Assembly: GCA_022361175.1 (NCBI GenBank) | Contig: JAKSBN010000239.1 | Coordinates: 1 to 41,883 of the forward strand | Origin: Pseudomonadota bacterium | GTDB taxonomy: Bacteria; Myxococcota_A; UBA9160; UBA4427 | DNA: 41,883 bases | Reading direction: 5' to 3' | Part shown: positions 1 through 8,026 of the stretch, piece by piece | Numbering within the stretch: position 1 is the first letter of the stretch | Layout: each line of letters begins with the position of its first letter | Translations under genes and position numbers: made by a program | The notes under the pieces: model-generated | What the model was told of the DNA's origin: nothing | Database searches by the model: none | The model's input: the letters and a program-made list of their open reading frames with translations, nothing else

Positions 1-115
1 CCGTCGCCGAGAAGCCGCATTGGGGCGCCTGGCGCGAGCCCTTCATGAAGAGCATGACGTCGTGAGAAGCGACGAGCGAGTCGATTTCCTGCCGAGTGGC
101 CTCGTCCAGGCTCAT
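1..115 (-). CDS. Monothiol glutaredoxin (Grx4 family), N-terminal part
   Basis: Only the first 38 codons are inside the window; the gene runs off the left edge. The reading starts [15 protein letters not shown] and continues through [18 protein letters not shown]. The KG...APQCGFS signature is the CGFS active site of monothiol glutaredoxins, which bind and deliver [2Fe-2S] clusters with glutathione in the cytoplasm. The single active-site Cys (CGFS rather than CPYC) is visible. A clear ribosome binding site, GGAGGGAAAC, lies directly upstream of the ATG. Whether a further domain follows, as in some Grx fusions, cannot be seen. Family assignment is firm for so short a piece because the motif is diagnostic. 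Confidence 0.85.
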   Translation of the reverse strand, partial: MSLDEATRQEIDSLVASHDVMLFMKGSRQAPQCGFSAT

Positions 116-244
116 GTTTCCCTCCGGGGTGCAGACGGGAGTTCGGAAAGACGAGGAGGATAGCGGAGCGGGCGAGCACGTGGGGCTCGTGGCTGGGACC
201 CCGGGCGCCGGTCGTTTGGCCGCGGTCTGGCCGCGGCGGCCGAG

Positions 245-1099
245 CTAGCGAATCAGCGCCTGCGCCGCCTTCACGTGCTCCGCGGCACTGGACAAGATCG
301 GGTCGGCGTCTTCGTCGGACAGCCCCAGGAAGTGCCACTCCAGCAGCTCGGACACCTGGATGTCCGTATTCGGCTCGCGCCGCCCGACGCCCAGCCAGTC
401 CAGACAGGCGCTGGCGAGGGCCACCACGGCGGTGACGCGCCCGTCCTCCTCATCCAGCTGGGGGAAGGTCTCGGGCAGGTGGTGGTGGGCGGTCACGGTT
501 ACGAGCCGCGGGGGGAGCTGCCACACCGCCATGACGCGGCTGCCCAGCTCGGCGTGGTCGAATCCGAACTGGTCGCGCTCGGCCTGCATGGCGGAGATCT
601 GTTCGTTGTAACAGCGCCGGATCACCAGCTCGTACTCTTCGCGGTGGCTGTTGGCCAGCGCGGTCTTGCCGATGTCGTGCAGTAGTCCGGCCGTGAAAGC
701 GAGGGCCGGATCCACGTCGATCTGGGGCAGGCCCGCCAGGTGCGATGCGAGGGGCCCGGCCAGCGCCGAGTGCTCCCACAGCAGCTGCTCCATCAGTCCA
801 AAGTGGCGATAGGTCTGCCTCAGTGATGCCGCCAGCACGAGATCGCTGACGGTGCTCACCCCGAGCAGGGCGATGGCGTGGCTCAGGCTCTGGATCTCGC
901 TCGGGAAGCCGTACAGCGCCGAGTTCGAGACCTTGAGGATGCGGCCCGCGATGGCGGCGTCGACGTCGATCAGCTTGCGAATGTCCTCGGGCGAGGTCTC
1001 CGGGTCGTCCGCGGCTTTCATGACCTGGGTGGCGATGTGCGGCATGGCGGGGAGGTCCGCTGCCGCCTTCTCCAGATAGCGATCGAGTCGGCTCTTCAT
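245..1099 (-). CDS. HDOD-domain signalling protein
   Basis: A 284-residue protein that is almost entirely one HDOD domain, a degenerate relative of HD phosphohydrolases found in regulators of motility, quorum and c-di-GMP responses. Typical stretches are LPAMPHIATQVMKAADDP near the start, the VSNSALYG segment, LSHAIALLG, and the HD-like AGLLHDIGKTAL around the middle, followed by a His-rich AHHHLPE. HDOD proteins usually lack phosphohydrolase activity and act as scaffolds; which applies here is not visible. The reading could begin upstream at 1210, but the ATG at 1099 begins the domain properly (MKSRLDRYLEKAAADLP) and is preceded by a GGAGAA-type ribosome binding site. It is divergent from the gene at 1267. 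Confidence 0.85.
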   Translation of the reverse strand: MKSRLDRYLEKAAADLPAMPHIATQVMKAADDPETSPEDIRKLIDVDAAIAGRILKVSNSALYGFPSEIQSLSHAIALLGVSTVSDLVLAASLRQTYRHFGLMEQLLWEHSALAGPLASHLAGLPQIDVDPALAFTAGLLHDIGKTALANSHREEYELVIRRCYNEQISAMQAERDQFGFDHAELGSRVMAVWQLPPRLVTVTAHHHLPETFPQLDEEDGRVTAVVALASACLDWLGVGRREPNTDIQVSELLEWHFLGLSDEDADPILSSAAEHVKAAQALIR

Positions 1100-1266
1100 G
1101 CGTGCGCGTTCTCCGGCTTTCCTCTGAGCAGGTCCGGGGCCTTTCCTGGTGAACGCGACGCCCGCCGCGCTCCAAGCTCCGGATCTTTCGTCGCATCCGT
1201 GCGATTGCATTAGGGTTGGATCGCTTCCGGCTGATGAGAATCGATCGATCGGCCGAAGAGAGGCAC

Positions 1267-1713
1267 ATGGATCCCGCGCTCAAGCGATTCCGCCGGTTCC
1301 TCTCCGAGGAGATGGGTGTTCCGGCGCAACAACTGCCCGAGGTACACGAGGCCACGGGCCATGGCGACACTCTCGGAGCGCTCGGCCTGCGGATGGGAGT
1401 GCTCACCCTCACGCAGATCGAGCGCGTGGTGGACGTGCAGCTCTGCGACGGCAACGTCTTCGGCGAGATCGCCGTGAAGCTCGGCTTCCTGGATCCCGGT
1501 CAGGTGGAGCGGCTGCTCTGGCTGCAGCGCAGCCAGCGCTGCCTGGACCTCGCGCGGAGGCCGTTGCTGGCCGGCCAGGTGACGCTGCCGGACCTGCTGG
1601 CCGGCATCGCGGAGTTTCTCCGGGCGGAGAGCGATTTCAACTCCGACCCGCGGGGCGAGGAGTGCTCTTCGGCCGAGACGGATCGCCTTTCGGCCGAAGA
1701 ATCGGCAGGGTAG
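1267..1713 (+). CDS. Small protein with MshEN-like (GspE N-terminal-like) repeats
   Basis: A 148-residue protein of unknown function. Two similar helical segments are visible: GDTLGALGLRMGVLTLTQIE and VFGEIAVKLGFLDPGQVERL. This 'LG..L...G.L...Q.E..L' pattern resembles the N-terminal module of type II secretion and pilus ATPases (MshEN/GspE N domain), which in some proteins binds c-di-GMP. No ATPase domain follows, so this would be a free-standing module. The frame is open from 1216, but the ATG at 1267 has a GAAGAGAGG ribosome binding site and is preferred. The C-terminal 25 residues are acidic and Ser/Glu-rich. The divergent HDOD gene makes a shared signalling role plausible, but this is inference. 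Confidence 0.6.
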   Translation: MDPALKRFRRFLSEEMGVPAQQLPEVHEATGHGDTLGALGLRMGVLTLTQIERVVDVQLCDGNVFGEIAVKLGFLDPGQVERLLWLQRSQRCLDLARRPLLAGQVTLPDLLAGIAEFLRAESDFNSDPRGEECSSAETDRLSAEESAG

Positions 1714-1737
1714 TGTTGCGCCCGCTCGGAGGCGCTC

Positions 1738-2451
1738 GTGACCCTGTTCGATTCCGGCGTGCTCGACGCCCTGGACGCGAAGGCGTTTCAGACGGCAGAC
1801 CCCTATCCGTGGCTCAACATCGAGGCCGCACTGGGCGACGCCGCGTACGGGGAGCTGCGCGAGACACTGCCGCCGCTCGAGCTGTTCGAGCGGCGGTTCG
1901 GCGAGAGCCGCAAGTTCGGGCAGCAGCCTCACGACCGCTACGCCCTCGAGTACCACCCCGATCTCCCGCTGGAGGCGCCGTGGCGGCGGTTCATGGCCGA
2001 GCTCGAGGGGCCGTCCTATCGGGCGTTTCTCCGCCGCATGCTGGGCACGCCCTGGTTCGACCTGGCCTACCACTGGCACTACACCCCGCGCGGGTGTGCC
2101 GTGTCACCCCACTGCGACGCCAAGCGCAAGCTCGGCTCGCACATCTTCTACTTCAACACGCGCGACGACTGGGATCCCAGCTGGGGCGGGGACACCTTGG
2201 TGCTGGACGACGGCGGCCGTTTCGATCGCCGCTCGAGCCCGGATTTCGACGACTTCGACCGGGTGCTCTCCTCCGACAGCCTCGGCAACCGCAGCCTGCT
2301 GTTTCGGCGCCGCGGCAACTCGTGGCACGGCGTGCGCGAGATCCAGTGTCCGGACGACCAGCTGCGCAAGGTCTTCATCGTGGTGATCCAGCGGGCGGGC
2401 CCGCTGGCCACCGCGCGGCGCTGGATTGCGGGTCGGCCGGCCGCCGCCTGA
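1738..2451 (+). CDS. 2OG-Fe(II) oxygenase (prolyl-4-hydroxylase-like)
   Basis: A 237-residue non-haem iron dioxygenase of the 2-oxoglutarate-dependent superfamily. The metal triad can be read directly: His125 and Asp127 in SPHCDAKRK and His197 in NSWHGVREI. A basic residue for the 2OG carboxylate is available in QLRKVF (about Arg210). The segment DWDPSWGGDTLVLDD corresponds to the core jelly-roll strand after the HxD motif. Start is GTG at 1738 with GGAGG five bases upstream, 25 bases after the preceding gene. The substrate is not predictable; homologues hydroxylate protein prolines or small molecules. The next gene on the opposite strand is a glycosyltransferase, which hints at, but does not prove, a surface-polymer context. 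Confidence 0.8.
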   Translation: MTLFDSGVLDALDAKAFQTADPYPWLNIEAALGDAAYGELRETLPPLELFERRFGESRKFGQQPHDRYALEYHPDLPLEAPWRRFMAELEGPSYRAFLRRMLGTPWFDLAYHWHYTPRGCAVSPHCDAKRKLGSHIFYFNTRDDWDPSWGGDTLVLDDGGRFDRRSSPDFDDFDRVLSSDSLGNRSLLFRRRGNSWHGVREIQCPDDQLRKVFIVVIQRAGPLATARRWIAGRPAAA

Positions 2452-2469
2452 TTGCCCGGCCGCCCGCGG

Positions 2470-3513
2470 TCAGGGGGCGTCCACGAACCAGCGACCCCCT
2501 CCGAGCGCCGTCCCGACGCGCTCGCCGGCGGTTCGCGCGAGTGCGCGCAGGCCCGGAGCCGCCAGGGGCGAAGCGGCGAAGCGGCGCCAGGTCGAAAGCC
2601 CCGCGCTTCCGGACACGGCGCGGCAGGCCACCGCGAAGCGCTCGCCGCCGGCGCGCTCGAAGGCCGGCTCGGGGTAGACACCGCGTTCGCGGTTGGCCGC
2701 CACCAGACCCAGCAGCCAGCTCTCGGCCCAGTCGAGAGTGTCGGCCCGAGGCTGGACCGAGCGGGCGGTGCGCAGCTGCAGGTGGCGTTCGATGTCGGTC
2801 TCGTCGCTGGCGACGCCGAGGACGGCGAGCTGGTCGAGCGTGACCTGGTGCTTGGTCCGGTGGACCGTCGCGTCTCGCTGGCCCCGCTCTCCTCCGGCGC
2901 GGCCGCGATGGGTGCGGTGGTCCACGAGCACGGCGGGGAGATTCGCCACCTCGTGCTCCAGGCACAGACGACTCCAGACGTCCACGTCGGAGCCGAGGGC
3001 GAAGGTCTCGCGGTAGCGGTACTTCTCCAGGACGGCCCGGCGCCCCGTGGTGGTCGTGTTGGTGAAGCCGCCCACGAACAGCATGCGGGCGCGAATGTCG
3101 GCCGAGCGGAGGGGGCGCCGCCGAAGCTTGAAGGGGCGCCCCTGTTCGTCCACCCAGCGGGCGTAGCTGCCCACCACCGCGTGTCGCGGATGGGAGTCGA
3201 GGAAGGCGACCTGGCGGGCCAGCCGCGTCGGATGGGCGACGTCGTCGCTGTCCATCCAGGCGATGAACTCGCCGCTCGCCAGGTCCAGCCCGCGGTTTCG
3301 CGTCGCCGGGATGCCGAGGTTTCGGCCGTTGGATGCGACCCGGACGCGGGCATCGCCCTGGGACTCGGCAATCTCCACCGTGCGGTCGCTGGAGCCGTCG
3401 TCGATCACCAGCAGCTCGAAGTCGCGGTAGGTCTGGCGGAGGATGCTTTGGAGCGACTCCTCGAGAAACCGCTCGCGGTTGTAGGCCGGGACGACGACGC
3501 TGACGCGCGGCAT
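2470..3513 (-). CDS. Glycosyltransferase family 2
   Basis: A 347-residue cytoplasmic GT-A glycosyltransferase. The N-terminus gives the family 2 signature: VSVVVPAYNRERFLEESLQS, then LLVIDDGSSDRT at about residues 35-45 (nucleotide binding) and FIAWMDSDDVAHPTRL at about 83-98, the DxD-type metal and sugar-nucleotide site. No transmembrane segment is visible, so it probably works at the inner face of the membrane on a lipid-linked or soluble acceptor. The C-terminal 130 residues are less typical and Arg-rich. Donor sugar and acceptor are not predictable. The gene ends 19 bases from the converging oxygenase gene and lies downstream of the large repeat protein, separated by a strong hairpin. Confidence 0.85.
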   Translation of the reverse strand: MPRVSVVVPAYNRERFLEESLQSILRQTYRDFELLVIDDGSSDRTVEIAESQGDARVRVASNGRNLGIPATRNRGLDLASGEFIAWMDSDDVAHPTRLARQVAFLDSHPRHAVVGSYARWVDEQGRPFKLRRRPLRSADIRARMLFVGGFTNTTTTGRRAVLEKYRYRETFALGSDVDVWSRLCLEHEVANLPAVLVDHRTHRGRAGGERGQRDATVHRTKHQVTLDQLAVLGVASDETDIERHLQLRTARSVQPRADTLDWAESWLLGLVAANRERGVYPEPAFERAGGERFAVACRAVSGSAGLSTWRRFAASPLAAPGLRALARTAGERVGTALGGGRWFVDAP

Positions 3514-3572
3514 GGCCGGACTCTACCCGGGGCTGCCGGGTCCGCAACGCGGGCAGGCTGGCGCGGGCCTTG

Positions 3573-3610
3573 GCCGGTGGCCTCCGCGTTCACACGCGGA
3601 GGCCACCGGA
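3573..3610. terminator. Long perfect hairpin between the surface-protein and glycosyltransferase genes
   Basis: The arms at 3574-3589 and 3594-3609 are perfectly complementary over 16 bp with a 4-base loop (TCAC). It lies just past the stop codon of the repeat protein on the minus strand. It has no clear U-tract on that strand, so it could be a terminator, an mRNA 3'-end stabiliser, or both. Confidence 0.55.
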
Positions 3611-3613
3611 TGG

Positions 3614-6600
3614 CTAGGCGGTCTGACTGCGGCGCCGGCGGGCGCGCCAGAGCGCCAGCGCGGCCACCACGAAGCTGCCCTCGAAGCCCAGGCCGCAGCG
3701 CTTCGGACGCTCGCGGTTCCAGTCGGGGCGCTTGCAGTTCAGGTCTTCCGGGAAGTCGATGCGGCCGTCGCCGTCGTCGTCGAGCCCGTTGTCGCAGAGC
3801 CACATGGTGGTGCGCTCCGAGTCGTCCTGGGCGCTGTCGCAGCCCACGTCCACCCCGAAGTCGATCTGCCCGTCGCCGTCGTTGTCGATCCCGTCGCTGC
3901 ACGCGAAGAGCTCGGAATCGTCCTCGGGCCCGAAGCATCCCGCCTCGGCGGGGAAGTCGGTGGCGCCGTCGGTGTCGTTGTCGACGCCGTCGTTGCATTC
4001 GGGCACGGCTGCGAGGAACGCCAGGCTCATGGGACCGGTGATGGAGCCGCCGCTGTAGGTGTTGACGACGCTGCCGGAGCCCGAGTCGATCTCCACCACC
4101 TGGGAGCCGGTGCACGAGCCGCCCGAGGCGTCGCACGTGCCCTGGTCGGCCACGAAGATGCGCCCGGTGCCGTCCACCGCCACGTCCGTGAGCATGCCGA
4201 AGCCGCCGGTTGCCAAGAGCGTCTCGTTCCCGGTGACGGGATCGATGCGGTAGACCGACTCGGCGAAGGCCCGCCGACCGGCGGCCAGGATGGTGCCGTC
4301 GGCTTCGAGCGCCAGACCCCGCCACTCGTCGAACTCGAACGCGCCCTGCTGGAGCGAAGTCGTCGTCTCGGCCACCGGGTCGAAGCGGTAGACGCCCCAG
4401 CGCGGCTGGCCGGCGCTGTCGTTGCCGCCGGCTCCGAACACGAGCGTGCCCGCAGTCTCCTCCACCACCGAGAAGCCGATGAAGAAGCACGCCAGATCCG
4501 GCGTGGTGTCGCCCGCGCACGGGCCCGGCGGCACCAGGAGGTCGGCCTTCGGGCCGTCGCCGAGGCGCACGAAGCGCACGCTCCGGAGGGCGTCCTCCTG
4601 GATCACCGCCAGGTTCCCGTCGGACGTGAACAGCACCGGCAGTGAGCCGCTCGACGGGAAGCCGGTGCTCATGCGGTTCTGCTCCGCCGTCAGCGGCCGG
4701 ATCTCCACCAGACCGCCGGGGTCACTGGCGACCACCTCTCCGTTCGGGCCCACGGCGAGGCCCTGCGGCGAAGTCAGCGACGCGCCCTGCGTGACGACCG
4801 TCTGGGCGCTGGTGGCCACGTTCAGCCGGAACACCGTGGCGCTGTTCCGGTCGGCGACCAGCAGCTCGCCCAGCGAGACGTCCACCGGGTCCTCGTTGGC
4901 GAAGCCCGCGTCGAAGCACCCGGAATCGGCCGGGAAGTCCGTGTCGGAGTCCGCGTCGTTGTCCACCCCGTCGCCGCACTGGGCGAGCTCGACGGGGTCC
5001 TGAAGATCGACACAGCCCGGGTACTGCTCGGGGAAGTCGATGCGTCCGTCGCCGTCGTTGTCGACGCGGTCGTCGCACTGGGGATCTTCGGCGGGGTCGT
5101 CCGCGGCCTCACAGTCGGAGTCGGCCGGGAAGTCGATGAAGCCGTCGCCGTCGTTGTCGACGCCGTCGCTGCAGTCGTCGAGCTCGCTCAGGTCGTCCGC
5201 GGCCAGGCACTGAGCGTCGTCGCCGAAGTCGATGTCGCCGTCGCCGTCGTTGTCGATGCCGTCGTTGCAGGCGGGATCTTCGCGGGTCGACTCCGCGCTG
5301 CGGCAGCCGGGATCGTCCGGGAAGTCGAAGAGCCCGTCCGAGTCGTTGTCCAGGGAGTCCGAGCAGTCGGGCCGCTCGGTCGGATCGTCGGCCGCCAGAC
5401 AACCGGAATCGGCGGGGAAGTCGGTGAAGCCGTCGCCGTCGTTGTCGATGCCGTCGCCGCAGTTGTCGGTCTCGCTGCGGTCGCCCTTGCTGAGACAGCC
5501 GAGGTCCGCGGGGAAGTCGATGTCGCCGTCGCTGTCGTTGTCGATGCCGTCGTTGCAGGCGGGCAGCGACAGCACCGCAAAGAAGCCCTCGGACTCGCCG
5601 GCGGGGTTGTCGCCCGTGCCGACGACGACGAACTCGCCGGCGCCGTTCATGTCGGAGACGCCCGTGGCCTTGCGCAGGGTCCAGCCCTCCAGGGCCTCGC
5701 CCAGGCCGTACTCTTCCACGAGCACGGTCTGCAGGTTGCGCATGCCGTTCACGGCGTCCCACAGGAAGGCGGCTTCGTTGGCGGGAGTGATCTCGGCGGT
5801 TCCGACGATGATGGATCCGTCGTCGTTGGTGGCCAGGGCGCTGCTGTCCGGCTCTCCCAGGCTGCCGAGCACCTGAACGCTGCCACCGCCGCCGGAGTTT
5901 CCGCCCGTCCACAGGACCGCTTCCAGCTCGTCGTCGTTGGCGGAGGCCGTGTTGGCGCGGCCGACGATGATGTCGCCGTCGGACGAGACGGCTAGGGCCT
6001 CGCTCTTCACCTGGGCGCCGGGCACGTCGGCGAGGGCGATCAGCGAGCCGCCGTTCAGGGACTTGAAGGCGCGCAGCAAGCCCGAGCCGCTGTCGGCGCT
6101 GTTGCCGACGATGACGCTGCCGTCGAAGGAGGCGCCGCGCGCCTCGGTGTTGTCGAAGCCGGAGAGGTCGCCCAGGTTGTCGATGCCCGAGCCGCCGCCC
6201 GTCCAGCGCACCGCCTCCAGGTTCACATCGCCGAAGAGCGGGAACTCCGTCGACGTGCCCACCACCACGAGCCCGTTGGCCGACATGTGGCGCGCGAAGG
6301 CCGACTGGCAGCTCAGGCAGCCGAGCTGCGAGAGCGTCTGGAAGCCGCCTCCCGAGGTCCAGCGGAAGCCCTGGCGTTCGCCGTCGTTGTTGACGCCGGT
6401 GCCGGCCACGACGGACCCGTCGGACGAGACGGCCACGGCCGTGCCGCTCACGCCGTCGCCGGGCAGGTCGCCGATGTTGAAGAGGCCCCCGCTCTCCGTC
6501 CACAGGATGGCCTCGGTGCCGGCCGGCGAGAGGCTGTCGCCGACGGCGGTCGTGCCGTCGGCGGAGACGCCCAGCAGGTTGCTCTCGCCGCGTCCCTGCC

Positions 6601-6745
6601 CGTCCACGCCGCCGAGATTGCCGACGCCCGTGAACTGCGGATTGTTCTGCGCAAGCGCCGGCGTCCCGGCCAGCACAGCGACGACCAACGCCGCCGAGAA
6701 CATGCACGCGCGCTGCGTGAGCGCGAATCGACTTCGGAACCGCAT
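3614..6745 (-). CDS. Secreted HAF-repeat, Ca-binding-repeat surface protein with C-terminal anchor tail
   Basis: A 1043-codon exported protein. The frame is open further upstream, but the ATG at 6745 has GGAGG 5 bases before it and begins a signal peptide of about 33 residues ending GTPALA/QNN. Residues about 35-390 carry HAF-type repeats (AVAVSSDGSVVAGT, EAVRWTGGGSG, SEALAVSSDGDIIVG). About 396-612 hold seven modules of the type C-DGIDNDGDG-IDFP-D-GC, with DxDxDG calcium loops. A beta-propeller-like stretch follows (LAVGPNGEVVASDPGG, VAVDGTGRIFVADQG), then three more modules at about 912-1013. The end is CGLGFEGSFVVAALALWRAR plus more Arg: a short motif, a hydrophobic helix and a basic tail, the layout of tripartite C-terminal sorting signals. 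Function is probably structural or adhesive at the cell surface; no enzyme domain is visible. Confidence 0.8.
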   Translation of the reverse strand: MRFRSRFALTQRACMFSAALVVAVLAGTPALAQNNPQFTGVGNLGGVDGQGRGESNLLGVSADGTTAVGDSLSPAGTEAILWTESGGLFNIGDLPGDGVSGTAVAVSSDGSVVAGTGVNNDGERQGFRWTSGGGFQTLSQLGCLSCQSAFARHMSANGLVVVGTSTEFPLFGDVNLEAVRWTGGGSGIDNLGDLSGFDNTEARGASFDGSVIVGNSADSGSGLLRAFKSLNGGSLIALADVPGAQVKSEALAVSSDGDIIVGRANTASANDDELEAVLWTGGNSGGGGSVQVLGSLGEPDSSALATNDDGSIIVGTAEITPANEAAFLWDAVNGMRNLQTVLVEEYGLGEALEGWTLRKATGVSDMNGAGEFVVVGTGDNPAGESEGFFAVLSLPACNDGIDNDSDGDIDFPADLGCLSKGDRSETDNCGDGIDNDGDGFTDFPADSGCLAADDPTERPDCSDSLDNDSDGLFDFPDDPGCRSAESTREDPACNDGIDNDGDGDIDFGDDAQCLAADDLSELDDCSDGVDNDGDGFIDFPADSDCEAADDPAEDPQCDDRVDNDGDGRIDFPEQYPGCVDLQDPVELAQCGDGVDNDADSDTDFPADSGCFDAGFANEDPVDVSLGELLVADRNSATVFRLNVATSAQTVVTQGASLTSPQGLAVGPNGEVVASDPGGLVEIRPLTAEQNRMSTGFPSSGSLPVLFTSDGNLAVIQEDALRSVRFVRLGDGPKADLLVPPGPCAGDTTPDLACFFIGFSVVEETAGTLVFGAGGNDSAGQPRWGVYRFDPVAETTTSLQQGAFEFDEWRGLALEADGTILAAGRRAFAESVYRIDPVTGNETLLATGGFGMLTDVAVDGTGRIFVADQGTCDASGGSCTGSQVVEIDSGSGSVVNTYSGGSITGPMSLAFLAAVPECNDGVDNDTDGATDFPAEAGCFGPEDDSELFACSDGIDNDGDGQIDFGVDVGCDSAQDDSERTTMWLCDNGLDDDGDGRIDFPEDLNCKRPDWNRERPKRCGLGFEGSFVVAALALWRARRRRSQTA
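3720..4005 (-). repeat. Three DGxDNDxDG calcium-loop modules (second block)
   Basis: Repeats 8-10 of the surface protein, about 32 codons each, of the form CNDGVDNDTDGATDFP...GC, CSDGIDNDGDGQIDFG...GC and CDNGLDDDGDGRIDFP...C. They sit directly before the C-terminal CGLGFE tail and are separated from repeats 1-7 by the propeller-like stretch. At the DNA level they share a strongly repeated CGTCGCCGTCGTTGTCGA core. Confidence 0.85.
4900..5565 (-). repeat. Seven tandem DGxDNDxDG calcium-loop modules (first block)
   Basis: Seven consecutive modules of about 31-33 codons read C-(N/S/G/D)DGIDNDGDGxIDFPxDxGC followed by an acidic linker such as LAADDPTE. Each has one DxDxDG loop like thrombospondin type 3 or EF-hand loops and two Cys that could pair. 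The DNA looks CRISPR-like because the core codons recur, but the reading frame is kept throughout and the periods match protein modules. Confidence 0.85.
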
Positions 6746-6797
6746 CAGCACCTCCGCGACTGCCAACGAGCAGGAACACCCCAGAAACGTGGGTGGC

Positions 6798-6827
6798 CTT
6801 ATATCAGCTTTGTGTGTGACACGGAAA
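6798..6827 (-). promoter_or_regulatory. Candidate promoter of the surface-protein gene
   Basis: On the minus strand a TATAAG -10-like hexamer (6803 to 6798) is preceded by a weak TTTCCG -35-like hexamer (6827 to 6822) with an 18-base spacer. It lies 53 bases upstream of the ATG at 6745 in an AT-richer stretch. The assignment rests on position and the -10 only. Confidence 0.35.
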
Positions 6828-6864
6828 GCGATTCGCCGTGACCACGCGTCCTGCTGTTGGAGCT

Positions 6865-7046
6865 GCTTCCAATAGGTTGTCCACAAGTCGCCCGGGCTTG
6901 ACCGCTCGGTCTTCGAATCGGTGTTTCCCGTTGGCTTCCCATGGGTTGTCCACTGCCTTCGGGCGCACCTCGCCGGCAAGGCGCGCCGAGCTTCAAGCCA
7001 CTCGGAGACTTGGCCTCCGGGTTGCCGGCTTCCGATGGGTGCGACG
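6865..7046 (+). repeat. Three decayed direct repeats in the divergent intergenic region
   Basis: The 437-base gap between the surface-protein and lipoprotein genes contains GCTTCCAATAGGTTGTCCAC at 6865-6884 and GCTTCCCATGGGTTGTCCAC at 6934-6953, 18 of 20 identical. A third, weaker copy, GCTTCCGATGGGTGCGAC, starts at 7028. Downstream of each copy a related GAGCTT/GGGCTT...CTCGG-like stretch can be traced. The two good copies include TTGTCCAC, close to a GC-rich-type DnaA box. No gene is visible in this gap. Confidence 0.55.
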
Positions 7047-7103
7047 GACAGAGAAAGTGAGCTTCGACCGACATTTCTTTCCCGCTTCCGTCGCAACTTT
7101 GTT

Positions 7104-7109
7104 TATAAG
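7104..7109 (+). promoter_or_regulatory. Candidate -10 element of the lipoprotein gene
   Basis: TATAAG lies in an AT-rich island (TTTGTTTATAAGG) 74 bases upstream of the ATG at 7183. No convincing -35 hexamer is at the usual distance. The same hexamer serves the divergent gene at 6798-6803. Confidence 0.3.
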
Positions 7110-7182
7110 GGTTCGTTGCCCGTTGCGGGTACGTGTTCGTATGTGAAAAGTGCTTTTTTACTCACCCTGGGGGAACGAAGCG

Positions 7183-7890
7183 ATGAAGCTCAAGCGATTG
7201 ATACAGAGCCTGCTGATCGCGGGTGCGGCGTCCACGACCGTGGCCTGCGGCAGCATTGATGTGGAGCAACTCCTGGCGTTGGCCGAAGGCAGCGACATCA
7301 GCATCACCGTGCCCAACATCGAGACGGTCAGCACCTCGTTGGTGGGCAGCGTGGACCTGGGCATCAGCCTGGACCTCGGTCTCGGTGCCATCTTCAACCT
7401 GCTGGCCGGCGGTGGCCTTGGTGGCGTCGTGACCACCAACGACATCGACATTGCAGGGACGGAGATCATCTTCCTACAGCTGATCCCTACGGGGACGATC
7501 TGCGTGGCACTGGACGATGCCAATCCCGGCGGCGGCACGATTCTCGTGTTCCCGTTCGCGGGTGAGGCCGAACTGGCCGCCTCGCTCAACTCGAACCTGT
7601 TCCTGACCAACCCGCAGATCTTCGACCTGCTGGGAGGTCCGCTGCCGTTCGCGGTCGAGTTCGACACGACCCTCGAGCTGGGCATCGCCGAGCTCCTGGG
7701 CTTCCTGTTCGGCGGTGGCGGCGGCGGCCTGTCGATCACGCAGGAGCTGGACAACATTCCGTTGCCCGACAATCCGCTCCTGCCGCCCGGTACGACGGCC
7801 TCGGCCATTCTGACCCTGGAGAGCGTCGACGCGGCGCCGTCTGATCCGCTCCTGACGGAGTGTGACGACTTCTACGCGTCGCTGCCGTAG
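7183..7890 (+). CDS. Putative lipoprotein of unknown function
   Basis: A 235-residue exported protein that I do not recognise. The N-terminus is a classic export signal: MKLKRLIQSLLIAGAASTTV followed by Ala-Cys. The Cys in TTVAC could be lipidated, although Thr at -3 makes the lipobox less than ideal. The mature part is acidic, rich in Leu, Gly and Ile, with amphipathic alternating stretches (VSTSLVGSVDLGISLDLGLG, FDTTLELGIAELLGFL) and a run of Gly (FGGGGGGLS). Few Lys or Arg are present after the signal. This composition suggests a beta-rich periplasmic or outer-membrane-associated protein. Start at 7183 is chosen over 7150 because of the GGGGGAAC ribosome binding site and the signal peptide. 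A strong terminator follows. Confidence 0.65.
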   Translation: MKLKRLIQSLLIAGAASTTVACGSIDVEQLLALAEGSDISITVPNIETVSTSLVGSVDLGISLDLGLGAIFNLLAGGGLGGVVTTNDIDIAGTEIIFLQLIPTGTICVALDDANPGGGTILVFPFAGEAELAASLNSNLFLTNPQIFDLLGGPLPFAVEFDTTLELGIAELLGFLFGGGGGGLSITQELDNIPLPDNPLLPPGTTASAILTLESVDAAPSDPLLTECDDFYASLP

Positions 7891-7926
7891 CGGATTCGAG
7901 TCGGTCCCCTAGCGGGGCTTGACGCA

Positions 7927-7966
7927 AGACGCCGGCCGTGGGGTGCCCACGGCCGGCGTTCTTGTC
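7927..7966 (+). terminator. Rho-independent terminator-like hairpin
   Basis: A perfect 14-bp stem (7929-7942 with 7946-7959) and a 3-base GTG loop, followed by the T-rich TTCTTGTCT. It lies 38 bases after the lipoprotein stop codon and is the clearest terminator in the window. Confidence 0.8.
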
Positions 7967-8026
7967 TCTGCAGGCGGAAACCCATCGGGCCACCCGTCGT
8001 CTGCGATCGGTCTCTGGCTTGACTGG

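Noticed and set aside
3720..5565. CRISPR-like repetition of a 20-30 base GC-rich sequence at regular intervals
   Set aside because: The repeats keep one reading frame and encode DGxDNDxDG protein modules; the intervening sequence codes for the module linkers, not unique spacers.
6865..6954. Possible replication origin because of two TTGTCCAC boxes in an AT-richer gap
   Set aside because: Only two good boxes, a third possible one is far away at 29114-29122, and none of the usual origin neighbours (dnaA, parAB, rpmH, mnmG) is present.
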